A program made the translations under genes and the position numbers. From NCBI RefSeq assembly GCF_029873215.1, contig NZ_CP123620.1, positions 496,001 to 560,000 on the forward strand: 64,000 nt of DNA. The letters run 5' to 3'. The stretch comes from Nocardioides sp. BP30. Lineage in GTDB: Bacteria; Actinomycetota; Actinomycetes; Propionibacteriales; Nocardioidaceae. Within the stretch, counting starts at the first letter, position 1. Every line of letters starts with the position of its first letter. Below are positions 41,979-50,909 of this stretch, piece after piece. Under the pieces are notes generated by a model. That model worked only from the letters and a program-made list of their open reading frames with translations. It was not told where the DNA came from and did not search any database.

Positions 41979-43982
41979 TCAGAGCGCCGCGGCGACGCGG
42001 GTGCCCTGCTCGATCGCCCGCTTCGCGTCCAACTCCGCCGCCACGTCGGCCCCGCCGATCAGGTGCCAGCCGGCGCTCTCCCGCCACAGGTCGCGGACCG
42101 ACTCCTGGCCCGCGCACAGCACCACGGTGTCGACGCTCAGCGTCCGCGACTCGCCGTCCACCTGGTAGCGCAGCACCAGGTCGCCGTCCTCGCCGGCCTC
42201 GATCCCCTCGTACGCCGCACCGCTCACCATCCGCACCGCCTCCTGCTTGAGCCGCGCGCGGTGCGCCCAGCCGGAGGTCTTGCCCAGCCCGATGCCGATC
42301 GGCGTCGTCTTGCGCTGCAGCAGTGTGACCTGTCGGGCCGGGGTCAGCGGCTCCGGCTCCATCAGGCCGCCGCGGTGGTACGCCGGGTCACCCACGCCCC
42401 AGTGCGCCATCCACTCGTCGAGGGTCTCCGGCTCGTGGGTGAGCCACGTGGACACGTCGACGCCGATCCCGCCGGCGCCGATCACCGCCACCCGCCGTCC
42501 CGGCTCGACCCGGCCCGAGAGCACGTCGGCGTACGACACGACGCCGGGCAGGTCGATCCCGTCGAGGACGGGGAGGCGGGGTGTCACGCCGGTGGCGACG
42601 ACGACCTCGTCGTAGTGCTCCAGGTCGGCGTGGGTGGCCTCGGTCTTGAGCCGTACGTCGACGCCGAGCACCTCCAGCCGGCGGCCGAAGTAGCGCAGCG
42701 TGTCGGTGAAGTCCTCCTTGCCGGGGACCGCCATCGCGAGCCGGAACTGGCCGCCGATCGCCTCGCCCTTCTCGAACAGCGTCACGTCCAGCCCGCGCTC
42801 GGCCGCCGACACCGCGGCGGCCAGGCCGGCCGGACCGGCGCCCACGACCGCCACCCGCTTGCGGGTCCGGGTCGGGGTGAGCACCAGCGTGGTCTCGCGG
42901 CAGGCCCGCGGGTTGACCAGGCAGGAGGCGGCCTTGTTGCTGAAGGCGTGGTCGAGGCAGGCCTGGTTGCAGGCGATGCAGGTGTTGATCTCGTCCGCGC
43001 GATCCTCGGCCGCCTTCGCCACGAACTCGGGGTCGGCGAGCAGCGGACGCGCCATCGAGACCAGGTCCGCCTTCCCCTCGGCGATCGCCGCGTCGGCCAG
43101 CTCGGGGGTGTTGATCCGGTTGGAGGCGCAGACCGGTACGTCGACCTCCGCGCGCAACCGCGCGGTGAAGTCGAGCCACGCGCCGCGGGGGACCTGGGTG
43201 ATGATGGTCGGCACCCGGGCCTCGTGCCAGCCGATCCCGGTGTTGAGCACGCTGACGCCGGCGTCCTGGAGCGCGTAGGCGAGATCCATCGTCTCGTCCC
43301 ACGTCTGGCCGCCCTCGACCAGATCGATGAGGGAGAGCCGGAACATGATCGGGAAGTCGGCGCCCACCAGCTCCCGGGCGCGAGCCACGATCTCGACGGG
43401 GAAGCGCTGCCGGTTGCTCGCCGTACCTCCCCAGCGGTCGGTGCGCTGGTTGGTCCGCTCGGCGAGGAACTGGTTGATCAGGTAGCCCTCGGAGCCCATG
43501 ATCTCGACCGCGTCGTAGCCGGCCTTGCGGGCCAGCGCGATGCTGCGGGCGAAGTCGTCGATGGTGCTCTCGACGGCCCTGGCGGAGAGGGCGTGCGGCT
43601 TGAACGGGTTGATCGGTGCCTTGACGGCGCTGGCCGAGACCGACCAGGGCACGTAGGCGTAGCGGCCGGCGTGCAGCACCTGCAGGGCGATGGCGCCGCC
43701 CTCGGCGTGCACCGCCTCGGTCACCTCGCGGTGTCGGGCGGCGTGCAGCCGTGAGCTCATCTCGGCGGCGAGCGGCTTGAGCCAGCCGCGCTTGTTGGGG
43801 GCGTAGCCGCCGGTGACGATCAGGCCGACGCCGCCGCGGGCGCGCGCGGCGAAGTAGGCGGCGAGCCTGGGGATGTCACGCACGTGGTCCTCCAGACCGG
43901 TGTGCATCGAGCCCATCACGACGCGGTTGCGCAGGGAGAGGTCGCCGATCGTGATCGGAGCGAGGAGGTGGTCGTACGGCAT
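41979..43982 (-). CDS. fadH: NADPH-dependent 2,4-dienoyl-CoA reductase-type flavoenzyme
   Basis: 667 residues. Old-yellow-enzyme barrel (about 1-340; LLAPITIGDLSLRNRVVMGSMHTGLED) with FMN. The iron-sulfur segment CIACNQACLDHAFSNKAASCLVNPRAC has the Cys ligands. A C-terminal FAD/NADPH domain carries VAVVGAGPAGLAAAVSAAERGLDV and VAVIGAGGIGVDVSTWL. The order is that of FadH, which reduces 2,4-dienoyl-CoA during unsaturated fatty acid oxidation; trimethylamine dehydrogenase shares the layout. Context with fatty-acid genes favours FadH. Leaderless (TAACCT, 6 nt). Confidence 0.88.
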   Translation of the reverse strand: MPYDHLLAPITIGDLSLRNRVVMGSMHTGLEDHVRDIPRLAAYFAARARGGVGLIVTGGYAPNKRGWLKPLAAEMSSRLHAARHREVTEAVHAEGGAIALQVLHAGRYAYVPWSVSASAVKAPINPFKPHALSARAVESTIDDFARSIALARKAGYDAVEIMGSEGYLINQFLAERTNQRTDRWGGTASNRQRFPVEIVARARELVGADFPIMFRLSLIDLVEGGQTWDETMDLAYALQDAGVSVLNTGIGWHEARVPTIITQVPRGAWLDFTARLRAEVDVPVCASNRINTPELADAAIAEGKADLVSMARPLLADPEFVAKAAEDRADEINTCIACNQACLDHAFSNKAASCLVNPRACRETTLVLTPTRTRKRVAVVGAGPAGLAAAVSAAERGLDVTLFEKGEAIGGQFRLAMAVPGKEDFTDTLRYFGRRLEVLGVDVRLKTEATHADLEHYDEVVVATGVTPRLPVLDGIDLPGVVSYADVLSGRVEPGRRVAVIGAGGIGVDVSTWLTHEPETLDEWMAHWGVGDPAYHRGGLMEPEPLTPARQVTLLQRKTTPIGIGLGKTSGWAHRARLKQEAVRMVSGAAYEGIEAGEDGDLVLRYQVDGESRTLSVDTVVLCAGQESVRDLWRESAGWHLIGGADVAAELDAKRAIEQGTRVAAAL

Positions 43983-43989
43983 GAGCAGA

Positions 43990-44007
43990 GGTTACTTGCT
44001 GGTAACC
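43990..44007. promoter_or_regulatory. Palindrome GGTTAC-N6-GTAACC at the fadH promoter
   Basis: Perfect 6-bp arms, 7 bp from the fadH ATG and overlapping its -10 box, so a bound protein would block transcription. The half GCAAGTAACC recurs at the monooxygenase promoter (55412-55421). Confidence 0.6.
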
Positions 44008-44082
44008 GGATCGGCGAGGGTGGCTGCACCGCGCCTGGGCCCGGAATGAGAAGCGGATGGGTAGAGAAACCTGCTCGCGCCG

Positions 44083-44088
44083 TACGAT
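44083..44088 (+). promoter_or_regulatory. -10 box of the first amino-acid ABC importer operon
   Basis: TACGAT, 6 nt before the ATG at 44095; leaderless type. Confidence 0.45.
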
Positions 44089-44094
44089 GCGGCC

Positions 44095-44991
44095 ATGCGT
44101 CTGCGTTCCTCCGCCGCCCTCGTCGCCGTCGTGTTGACCGCCGCGAGCCTCGCCGCCTGCTCCGCCAAGAACGACTCGGCCACCGACGCGGGTGGCTCCG
44201 CGTCCACCGGCTCCGCGTCCACCGGCTCGGCCTCCAGCGCGAGCGCCGCCTCCTGCGCGCCGGCCGACCTGCACCTGTACAGCCCGGGCAAGCTGACGGT
44301 GGCCACCGACTCGCCGGCGTACGCGCCGTGGTTCAAGAAGGACGACCCGAGCAACGGCCAGGGCTTCGAGTCGGCGGTCGCCTACGCGGTGGCCAAGCAG
44401 CTGGGCTTCAGCGCCGACCAGGTGACCTGGACCAAGCAGGCGTTCAACACCTCCTACACGCCGGGCGCGAAGAAGTTCGACTTCGACATCAACCAGATCT
44501 CGATCACGCCCGAGCGCGCGAAGGTCGCCACCTTCTCCGACGGCTACTACACCGCCGACCAGGCCGTCATCACGCTGGACAAGAACAAGGACAAGGCCTC
44601 CAGCCTGGCCGGGCTCAAGAGCCTCAAGCTCGGCGCCGAGACCGCGACCACCAGCCTGACCGCCATCCGCGACGACGTGCAGCCGAGCAGCCAGCCGCTG
44701 GTCTTCGACACCGACGACCAGGCCAAGCAGGCCCTGCTGCACGGCCAGATCGACGGGCTGGTCACCGACCTGCCCAGCGCCGACTACATCTCCAGCGAGA
44801 TCAAGGGCAGCACTGTCGCCGGCCGGTTCTCCAACAGCGAGCCGGAGGAGTTCGGCCTGCTCTTCGCCAAGGGCAACCCGCTGGTCACCTGCGTCGACCA
44901 GGCGCTCGCCACGCTGAAGAGCAACGGCACCCTCGACCAGCTCCAGCAGCAGTGGCTCGCCAACATGGAGAGCGTGCCGGTCCTGAAGTGA
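44095..44991 (+). CDS. Amino-acid ABC transporter substrate-binding lipoprotein
   Basis: 298 residues. Signal peptide with lipobox SLAAC (Cys22), then a Ser/Ala/Thr-rich linker with a 15-bp DNA repeat (GSASTGSASTGSAS), then a type II periplasmic-binding fold: LTVATDSPAYAPWF, FDFDINQISITPERAKVATFSDGYYTADQAV, VFDTDDQAKQALLHGQIDGLVTDLPSADY. These are typical of the polar amino acid (SBP_bac_3) family. The ligand is not deducible. First gene of a complete three-gene importer with 4-bp overlaps. Confidence 0.92.
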   Translation: MRLRSSAALVAVVLTAASLAACSAKNDSATDAGGSASTGSASTGSASSASAASCAPADLHLYSPGKLTVATDSPAYAPWFKKDDPSNGQGFESAVAYAVAKQLGFSADQVTWTKQAFNTSYTPGAKKFDFDINQISITPERAKVATFSDGYYTADQAVITLDKNKDKASSLAGLKSLKLGAETATTSLTAIRDDVQPSSQPLVFDTDDQAKQALLHGQIDGLVTDLPSADYISSEIKGSTVAGRFSNSEPEEFGLLFAKGNPLVTCVDQALATLKSNGTLDQLQQQWLANMESVPVLK

Positions 44992-45857
44992 GCACCGAGG
45001 CAGTCGCCGACGCGGACCGGGGCTGGACCCCGAGCCCGCACCAGCTCCAGCGGGCGCGCATCGCGGCGAGCATGCGCCGACGGCGGGCGGTGCTCGCCAC
45101 CGTGGTCACCATCGTCGTCCTGGGCGCGGTCCTGGCGGTCTTCCTGACCTCGCCGGGCTGGCCGGCGTTCCGCGACTACTTCCTGTCCTGGTCCGACTTC
45201 AAAGGCGCTTTCCCGTCGGTGAGCCGCGGCTTCTGGTTCAACATCCGGGTCTTCCTGGTCGCCGAGCCGTGCGTGCTGGTCTTCGCCTCCCTCGTTGCCG
45301 TCTGCCGGCAATCGCGCTCGCCGTGGCTCGCGCCCTTGCGGCTGGTCTCGGTGGTCTACACCGACCTCTTCCGCGGGATCCCCTCGATCGTCGTCGTCGT
45401 GATCATCGGGGTCGGCACGCCCGCGCTCCAGCTCAACGGCGTGCCCACGTCGCTGTTCTGGCTGGGCACGATCTCCCTGATCCTGTGCTACGGCGCCTAC
45501 GTCGCCGAGGTGCTGCGCGCGGGCATCCTGGCGGTGCACCCGACGCAGTGGTCCTCGGCCGAGGCGCTCGGTCTGTCCCGGACCCAGGCGATGTGGAGGG
45601 TGATCTTCCCCCAGGCCGTCCGCCGGTCGGTGCCGCCGCTGATGAACGACCTCGTCTCGCTGCAGAAGGACACAGCGCTGCTCTCCACGCTGGGCGTCTG
45701 GGAGGCTCTGCGAGCAGCCAGCGACTGGCAGGGCTACCACTTCAACGGCACGTCGCTGCTGGTGACGGCGCTGTACTTCCTCGTCATCGCTGTGCCGCTG
45801 ACCCGGCTCACCGACTGGCTGATGCTGCGCCAGATCCGACGGGAGCAGGGTCGATGA
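44988..45857 (+). CDS. Amino-acid ABC transporter permease
   Basis: 289 residues, GTG start inside the preceding stop. Five to six helices. The EAA loop is YVAEVLRAGILAVHPTQWSSAEALGLSRTQAMWRVIFPQAVRRSVPPLMNDLV, the contact for the ATPase. A single permease gene implies a homodimeric channel. The N-terminus has about 40 cytoplasmic, basic residues before the first helix (SMRRRRAVLATVVTIVVLG). Confidence 0.92.
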   Translation: MSTEAVADADRGWTPSPHQLQRARIAASMRRRRAVLATVVTIVVLGAVLAVFLTSPGWPAFRDYFLSWSDFKGAFPSVSRGFWFNIRVFLVAEPCVLVFASLVAVCRQSRSPWLAPLRLVSVVYTDLFRGIPSIVVVVIIGVGTPALQLNGVPTSLFWLGTISLILCYGAYVAEVLRAGILAVHPTQWSSAEALGLSRTQAMWRVIFPQAVRRSVPPLMNDLVSLQKDTALLSTLGVWEALRAASDWQGYHFNGTSLLVTALYFLVIAVPLTRLTDWLMLRQIRREQGR

Positions 45858-46615
45858 GCCAGCCGCCGGCCCCGATCCTCCGGGTCGACAACCTGCGCAA
45901 GACCTACCCCTCGGCAGGGTCGGGAGCCGAGCGTGTCGTCCTGCACGACATCTCGCTCTCGGTCGCTGCACACGACGTGGTCTGCCTGATCGGGGCGTCC
46001 GGCTCCGGCAAGTCCACGCTGCTGCGCTGCCTCAACCTCCTGGAGGAGATCCAGGACGGCGTGATCACCTTCGACGGCACCGAGATCTCCGATCCGCGGG
46101 TCGACCCCAGGACCGTACGCCGCGACATCGGCATGGTGTTCCAGGCCTACAACCTGTTCCCGCACCTGACCGTGCTGGACAACTGCACGCTCGCCCAGTC
46201 GCTGGTGCACCAGGTGCCGAAGGCCGAGGCCCGGTCGCGGGCGCTGGAGCTGCTGGAGCGGTTCGGTCTGGGCGACAAGGCTGCGGCGTATCCCGACGCG
46301 CTCTCCGGCGGCCAGCAGCAGCGGGTGGCGCTTGTGCGCGCGCTGTGCACCCGGCCGCGGCTGCTGCTCCTGGACGAGATCACGGCCGCGCTCGATCCCG
46401 AGCTGGTCGGCGAGGTGCTGGAGATCGTCCGGGCCGAGGCGGAGGCGGGGATGACGATGATCCTGGCGACCCACGAGATGGCGTTCGCCCGCGAGATCGC
46501 CACCACCGTGTGCTTCCTGGACCAGGGTCGCATCCTCGAGCAGGGGCCGCCGGACCGGATCTTCGGTGCCCCGCGCGAGGAACGCACCCGTCAGTTCCTC
46601 GCGCGCGTCCTCTGA
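45854..46615 (+). CDS. Amino-acid ABC transporter ATP-binding protein
   Basis: 253 residues, GlnQ-like. Walker A GASGSGKST, Q-loop MVFQAYNLFPHLTV, signature LSGGQQQRVALVRAL, Walker B LLLLDEITAALDPE, H-loop THEM. The Pro that usually follows the catalytic Glu (DEPTSALD) is Ile here, with the Glu intact, so ATP hydrolysis should be kept. ATGA overlap with the permease; terminator 19 bp past the stop. Confidence 0.94.
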   Translation: MSQPPAPILRVDNLRKTYPSAGSGAERVVLHDISLSVAAHDVVCLIGASGSGKSTLLRCLNLLEEIQDGVITFDGTEISDPRVDPRTVRRDIGMVFQAYNLFPHLTVLDNCTLAQSLVHQVPKAEARSRALELLERFGLGDKAAAYPDALSGGQQQRVALVRALCTRPRLLLLDEITAALDPELVGEVLEIVRAEAEAGMTMILATHEMAFAREIATTVCFLDQGRILEQGPPDRIFGAPREERTRQFLARVL

Positions 46616-46633
46616 CGGTCCCCCACGACGCCG

Positions 46634-46665
46634 CTGGCCCCGTGGGACGGATCCCACGGGGCCAG
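46634..46665 (+). terminator. Terminator of the ABC importer operon
   Basis: Perfect 14-bp arms (46634-46647 and 46652-46665, CTGGCCCCGTGGGA) with loop CGGA. Confidence 0.8.
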
Positions 46666-46667
46666 TT

Positions 46668-46700
46668 GTGACGTCTCGACCTCCCGAAGGTGACGTCTCG
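46668..46700. repeat. 22-nt-period intergenic repeat, copy B
   Basis: GTGACGTCTCG at 46668-46678 and again at 46690-46700, 11 bp between them, directly before the stop of the leftward fadB-like gene. Copy A (22760-22790) has the same layout on the other strand and also touches the stop of a leftward gene. Confidence 0.5.
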
Positions 46701-46703
46701 GCG

Positions 46704-48881
46704 TCAGGCGGGGAAGGTCTCGCCGTTCTTCGCCATGTCGCGCAGGTACTGCGTGGGGCGCAGCTGCTCACCGTAGGTGTCCGCCAGCTCGTCGGCGCGC
46801 CGCAGGAACGCCTCGATGCCGATCGAACCGTCGGCGGCCTCGTAGCCGGTGATGAACTGCGCGGCGCCGCCGGTGGCCGGCGGGAAGCCGATCCCGAAGA
46901 TCGAGCCGATGTTGGCGTGCGCGGCCGAGGTGACCACGCCCTCCTCGAACGTCCTGGCCGTCTCGATCGCCTCGCGGAACAGGATGCGGTCCTTCATGTC
47001 CTGGAGCGGGTACTGCTTCTCCGCGACCGGGAACAGCTCCGAGAGGCCGGTCCACAGGGAGCCGCGCTTCCCGTCGGTGTACTCGTAGAAGCCGGCCCCC
47101 TTGAGCTTGCTCGGCCGGCCCGCCTCGATCATCCGGCCGCAGACCTGCTCGGTGACGGTCGGCTCGGTCACGCCGGCGGCGTCGCGGGTGGTCTTGGCGA
47201 TCTTGACCATGAGCTCCATGTTGAGCTCGTCGGCGATCTGCAGCGGCCCGACGGGGTAGCCGGCCTGCGTGGTCGCCCGCTCGATGGAGTAGGGGTGCTG
47301 GCCCTCCAGCAGCAGCGCCAGGCCCTCCTCGATCTGGGTGCCGATCACGCGCGAGGTGTAGAAGCCGCGGGAGTCGTGGGCGATCATCGGGGTCTTCTTG
47401 ATCGCCAGGGTGACGTCGTACGCCTTGGCCAGCGCCTCGTCGGAGGTCTCAGCGCCGCGGATGATCTCGACCAGCGGCATCTTGTCCACGGGGGAGAAGA
47501 AGTGCAGACCGATGAAGCGACCGGCGGCGTCGGTGCCCTCGATGCCCTTGGCGAGCTCGGTGATGGGCAGCGTCGAGGTGTTCGAGCACAGCAGCGCGTC
47601 GTCGGCGAGGAACGGGATGACCTCGTTGAACACCTTCTGCTTGAGCGCGACGTCCTCGAAGACCGCCTCCACCACGATGTCGGCGCCCCGGGCGTCGGCC
47701 GGGTCGATGGTCGCAGTGATCCGGCCGAGGATCTCGTCGGCCTTCTCCTGGCTGAGCTTGCCGCGCGAGACGGCCTTCTCGTTCAGGCCGGCGGTGTAGG
47801 CCCTGCCCTTCTCGGCCGCCTCGATGGCGACGTCCTTGAGGACGACCTCGACGCCGGCGCGCGCCAGTACGTAGGCGATGCCCGCGCCCATCATCCCGGC
47901 GCCGAGGACGACCGCCTTGGTGGGCTGGTACTTCTCGACGCCGCTGGGACGCAGCGCGCCGGAGTTGATCGAGCCCAGGTCGAAGAAGAACGCCTGGATC
48001 ATGTTCTTGGCCTGCTGGCCGGTGACCAGCGAGACGAAGTAGCGCGACTCGATCCGGGAGGCGGTGTCGAAGTCGACCTGGGCGCCTTCGACGGCAGCCG
48101 AGAGGATCGCCTTGGGTGCACGCATGTCGCTCTGCTTGAGCTGCTTGCGCAGGATCGGGGCGAGAGCCGGCAGGAACGCGGCGAGTGACGGCGAGGTGGG
48201 GCTGCCGCCGGGCAGCTTGAAGCCCGGCTTGTCCCACGGCTGGGCGGCCTCGTCGGGGTTGGCCTTGATCCAGGCCTTGGCGGCCGGGATCAGCTCGTCC
48301 TGGGTCGCGACGAGCTCGTCCACCAGCCCCTTGGCCTGGGCCGCGGCCGGCTTGAACCGGGTGCCGGTACCGAGGATCTCGGTGAGCGCGGTGATGATGC
48401 CGAACATCCGCACCGTGCGGGTGACGCCACCGCCACCGGGCAGCAGCCCGAGAGTGACCTCGGGCAGGCCGATCTCGTAGCGCCCGTCGACGGCGATGCG
48501 GTGGTTGCTCGCCAGGGCGATCTCCAGGCCGCCACCGAGGGCGGCGCCGTTGATCGCGGCGACGACCGGCTTCGGGAAGGTCTCCAGCCTGCGCAGCGTG
48601 GCCTTGATGCCCTCGACCTCGGCGAAGATCTCGGCCGCGTGCTCGGGGCCGGCCGACATCATGTTCTTCAGGTCGCCGCCGGCGAAGAACGTCTTCTTGG
48701 CCGAGGCGATCACCACGCCGGTGACCTTGTCCTGGTCCTCGTAGAGCCGCTCGACGGCAGCCTTCATCGAGCTCGCGTAGAGCTCGTTCATCGTGTTGGC
48801 GCTCTGGTGGGGGTCGTCCAGCGTCAGCGTGACGATGCCCTCGGCGTCGATGTCGTACTGGACGGCGTTCTGGTCAGTCAT
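46704..48881 (-). CDS. fadB: Fatty-acid oxidation multifunctional protein: enoyl-CoA hydratase / 3-hydroxyacyl-CoA dehydrogenase
   Basis: 725 residues. The N-terminal crotonase domain (about 10-190) has FFAGGDLKNM for the oxyanion hole and GLPEVTLGLLPGGGG for the catalytic Glu. A linker helix follows, then the NAD-binding domain (VVLGAGMMGAGIAYVLARAGVEVVLKD, about 330) and the 3-hydroxyacyl-CoA dehydrogenase C-terminal domains. LHFFSPVDKMPLVEII contains the catalytic His. It carries out the second and third steps of beta-oxidation. It lies 26 bp after the thiolase gene, so a fadA-fadB operon running leftward from 50119. Confidence 0.94.
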   Translation of the reverse strand: MTDQNAVQYDIDAEGIVTLTLDDPHQSANTMNELYASSMKAAVERLYEDQDKVTGVVIASAKKTFFAGGDLKNMMSAGPEHAAEIFAEVEGIKATLRRLETFPKPVVAAINGAALGGGLEIALASNHRIAVDGRYEIGLPEVTLGLLPGGGGVTRTVRMFGIITALTEILGTGTRFKPAAAQAKGLVDELVATQDELIPAAKAWIKANPDEAAQPWDKPGFKLPGGSPTSPSLAAFLPALAPILRKQLKQSDMRAPKAILSAAVEGAQVDFDTASRIESRYFVSLVTGQQAKNMIQAFFFDLGSINSGALRPSGVEKYQPTKAVVLGAGMMGAGIAYVLARAGVEVVLKDVAIEAAEKGRAYTAGLNEKAVSRGKLSQEKADEILGRITATIDPADARGADIVVEAVFEDVALKQKVFNEVIPFLADDALLCSNTSTLPITELAKGIEGTDAAGRFIGLHFFSPVDKMPLVEIIRGAETSDEALAKAYDVTLAIKKTPMIAHDSRGFYTSRVIGTQIEEGLALLLEGQHPYSIERATTQAGYPVGPLQIADELNMELMVKIAKTTRDAAGVTEPTVTEQVCGRMIEAGRPSKLKGAGFYEYTDGKRGSLWTGLSELFPVAEKQYPLQDMKDRILFREAIETARTFEEGVVTSAAHANIGSIFGIGFPPATGGAAQFITGYEAADGSIGIEAFLRRADELADTYGEQLRPTQYLRDMAKNGETFPA

Positions 48882-48907
48882 GTCTCTTGGTATGCCTATC
48901 CGTGATG

Positions 48908-50119
48908 TCAGACGAGCTCGACGATGGTCGCGATGCCCATGCCGCCGCCGACGCAGAGCGTGGCGAGACCGCGGCGCAGGCCGCGGCGCTGGAGCTCGTC
49001 GACGAGCGTGCCGAGGATGATCGCGCCGGTCGCGCCGAGCGGGTGGCCCATGGCGATCGCGCCGCCGTTGACGTTGGTGATGTCGTGGCTGATGCCCATG
49101 TCGCGCATGAACCGCATCGCGACGGCGGCGAACGCCTCGTTGATCTCCCACAGGTCGATGTCGTCCGGCGTCAGGCCGGCGCGCTTGAGGGCCTTGCGGG
49201 CCGCCGGCGCGGGGCCGGTCAGCATGATCGTCGGGTCGGCGCCCGAGACGGCTGCGGAGATGATCCTGGCGCGCGGGGTCAGGCCGAGCTCGCGGCCGAC
49301 CTCCTCGCTGCCGATCAGCATCAGTGCGGAGCCGTCCACGATGCCGGAGCTGTTGCCGGCGTGGTGGACGTGGTCGATCTTCTCCAGCCAGTGGTACTTC
49401 GACAGCGCCACGTCGTCGAAGCCGGCCTCCTGGCCGTGCTGCAGGAAGCTGGGCTTGAGGCCCGAGAGGCTCTCGACGGTAGTGCCGGGACGGACCAGCT
49501 CGTCGCGGTCGAGCACGAGCTGACCGTTGAGGTCGGCGACCGGGATGACGGCGTCCTTGAAGTAGCCGGCCTCCCACGCTGCGGCCGCACGCGCGTGCGA
49601 CTCGGCGGCGTAGGCGTCGACGTCGGTGCGGTTCCAGCCCTCGACCGTCGCGATCAGGTCGGCGCCGATGCCCTGCGGGACGAAGTCGGTGGCCAGCGCG
49701 GTGGCCGGGTCCATCGCCCAGGCGCCACCGTCGGAGCCCATCGCCACCCGGCTCATGGACTCGACACCGCCCGCGAGGATGAGGTCCTCGAAGCCGCCGC
49801 GCACGCGCGACGCGGCCTGGTTGACGGCCTCGAGGCCCGAGGCGCAGAAGCGGTTGAGCTGGACGCCGGCGGTCGTCTCGGGCAGGCCCGCCCGCAGCGC
49901 GGCGGCCTTGGCGATGTCACCGCCCTGGTCGCCGATCGGGCTGACGACGCCGAGGACGACGTCGTCGATGCGCTCGACATCGAGCGAGGGGTTGCGCTTG
50001 CGCAACTCGTCGATCAGTCCCACCACCAGGTCGATGGGCTTGACCTCGTGCAGGGCGCCGGTCTTCTTGCCGCGACCACGCGGCGTCCGCAGGTGGTCGT
50101 AGATGAATGCTTCTGCCAT
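48908..50119 (-). CDS. fadA: Acetyl-CoA acyltransferase (3-ketoacyl-CoA thiolase)
   Basis: 403 residues. Nucleophile Cys92 in [11 protein letters not shown], His in [18 protein letters not shown], second Cys in [16 protein letters not shown]. It cleaves 3-ketoacyl-CoA with CoA in the last step of beta-oxidation. First gene of the fadA-fadB operon; its promoter region carries the TGACA-N7-TGTCA palindrome shared with the nearby MerR/acyl-CoA dehydrogenase promoter. Confidence 0.95.
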   Translation of the reverse strand: MAEAFIYDHLRTPRGRGKKTGALHEVKPIDLVVGLIDELRKRNPSLDVERIDDVVLGVVSPIGDQGGDIAKAAALRAGLPETTAGVQLNRFCASGLEAVNQAASRVRGGFEDLILAGGVESMSRVAMGSDGGAWAMDPATALATDFVPQGIGADLIATVEGWNRTDVDAYAAESHARAAAAWEAGYFKDAVIPVADLNGQLVLDRDELVRPGTTVESLSGLKPSFLQHGQEAGFDDVALSKYHWLEKIDHVHHAGNSSGIVDGSALMLIGSEEVGRELGLTPRARIISAAVSGADPTIMLTGPAPAARKALKRAGLTPDDIDLWEINEAFAAVAMRFMRDMGISHDITNVNGGAIAMGHPLGATGAIILGTLVDELQRRGLRRGLATLCVGGGMGIATIVELV

Positions 50120-50129
50120 GGGACGATTC

Positions 50130-50146
50130 TGACACCTTTACTGTCA
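50130..50146. promoter_or_regulatory. MerR-type operator at the fadA promoter: TGACA-N7-TGTCA
   Basis: TGACA CCTTTAC TGTCA, flanked by a further C and G that pair. On the minus strand it lies between a -35-like TTGACG and the -10 region, 10 bp from the fadA start, the position where MerR proteins act. Confidence 0.65.
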
Positions 50147-50174
50147 GCGTCAACCGGCGGGCGGGTAGCGCGGG

Positions 50175-50816
50175 TCACACGCTCCGGCGCAGGCTCCGGC
50201 CGATGGTGCGGTTGACGGCGGTCTGGAACGAGATCATCACCGACTGCACCACCAGCCCCCGCAGCCGCGGCAGGCCCTCCTCGAGCACCGCCAGCTCGCC
50301 CGGCGAGTGGTGCGTACGGCGCCACGGGTCGAGCACCTCGTCCTCGAGCAGCGTCCGCAGATCGCCGGCGAGGGCGTCGAGGTGCCGCTCGGTGAGCTCG
50401 TGCGCGGCGGCCAGGGCATCGCGGGAGAGGCCGAGCCGGCGCAGCTCGCGGCCGATGTCGCGCAGCACCTCGTCCGCGTCCGGCATCGTCCAGGAGGTGA
50501 TCATCGCCCGCTGCATCGCGAGGTCCTCCACGGTGACGTCCTCGGGGAGCCGCGCCAGGTAGCGCTCGATCGCCTGCAGCGTGAAGCCGTGCTCCTGCAG
50601 CGCCGTCGTCAGATCGAGGCGGGCGCGGTGCTCGGGGCCGTAGTAGGCGACCCGCCCGCGCCGGACGGGAGGGGGCAGCAGCCCCAGGCTGGCGTAGTAC
50701 CGGATGTTGCGCACCGAGACGCCGGTGGCCTCGGCCAGCTCGTCGACGGTGAGCATGCCGTCGGCGGCCCCCGCCATCGTCGGCTCGGCGGCGGTCTCGG
50801 ATCGGGTCTGCGCCAT
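50175..50816 (-). CDS. MerR-family transcriptional regulator of fatty-acid genes
   Basis: 213 residues. The MerR HTH plus wing is at about 21-90 (MLTVDELAEATGVSVRNIRYYASLGLLPPPVRRGRVAYYGPEHRARLDLTTALQEHGFTLQAIERYLARL). The C-terminal helical domain has no Cys, so it is not a metal or redox sensor of the MerR/SoxR type and more likely senses an acyl-CoA-like ligand. It sits between fadAB and an acyl-CoA dehydrogenase, with the same palindrome in both promoters. The ATG has a TAGGGT -10 box 8 nt upstream. Confidence 0.9.
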   Translation of the reverse strand: MAQTRSETAAEPTMAGAADGMLTVDELAEATGVSVRNIRYYASLGLLPPPVRRGRVAYYGPEHRARLDLTTALQEHGFTLQAIERYLARLPEDVTVEDLAMQRAMITSWTMPDADEVLRDIGRELRRLGLSRDALAAAHELTERHLDALAGDLRTLLEDEVLDPWRRTHHSPGELAVLEEGLPRLRGLVVQSVMISFQTAVNRTIGRSLRRSV

Positions 50817-50848
50817 GCCGGTGGACCCTACCCTCCCGTCTTGAAACA

Positions 50849-50865
50849 TGACAGTTCTGCTGTCA
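50849..50865. promoter_or_regulatory. MerR-type operator between merR and acyl-CoA dehydrogenase: TGACA-N7-TGTCA
   Basis: TGACA GTTCTGC TGTCA (arms extend to TGACAG/CTGTCA). Same half-sites and spacing as at 50130-50146. A TTGAAA -35-like box (50841-50846) for the rightward gene precedes it. Confidence 0.65.
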
Positions 50866-50909
50866 CAGTGCTGGCAGGCCCGTCTCGTCGTACCTGTTGG
50901 GGGAGCACC

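Noticed and set aside
44100..44987. Extension of the first ABC permease upstream into the binding-protein gene (from 43884)
   Set aside because: The binding protein occupies this region in its own frame with a signal peptide and lipobox; the permease begins at the GTGA overlap.
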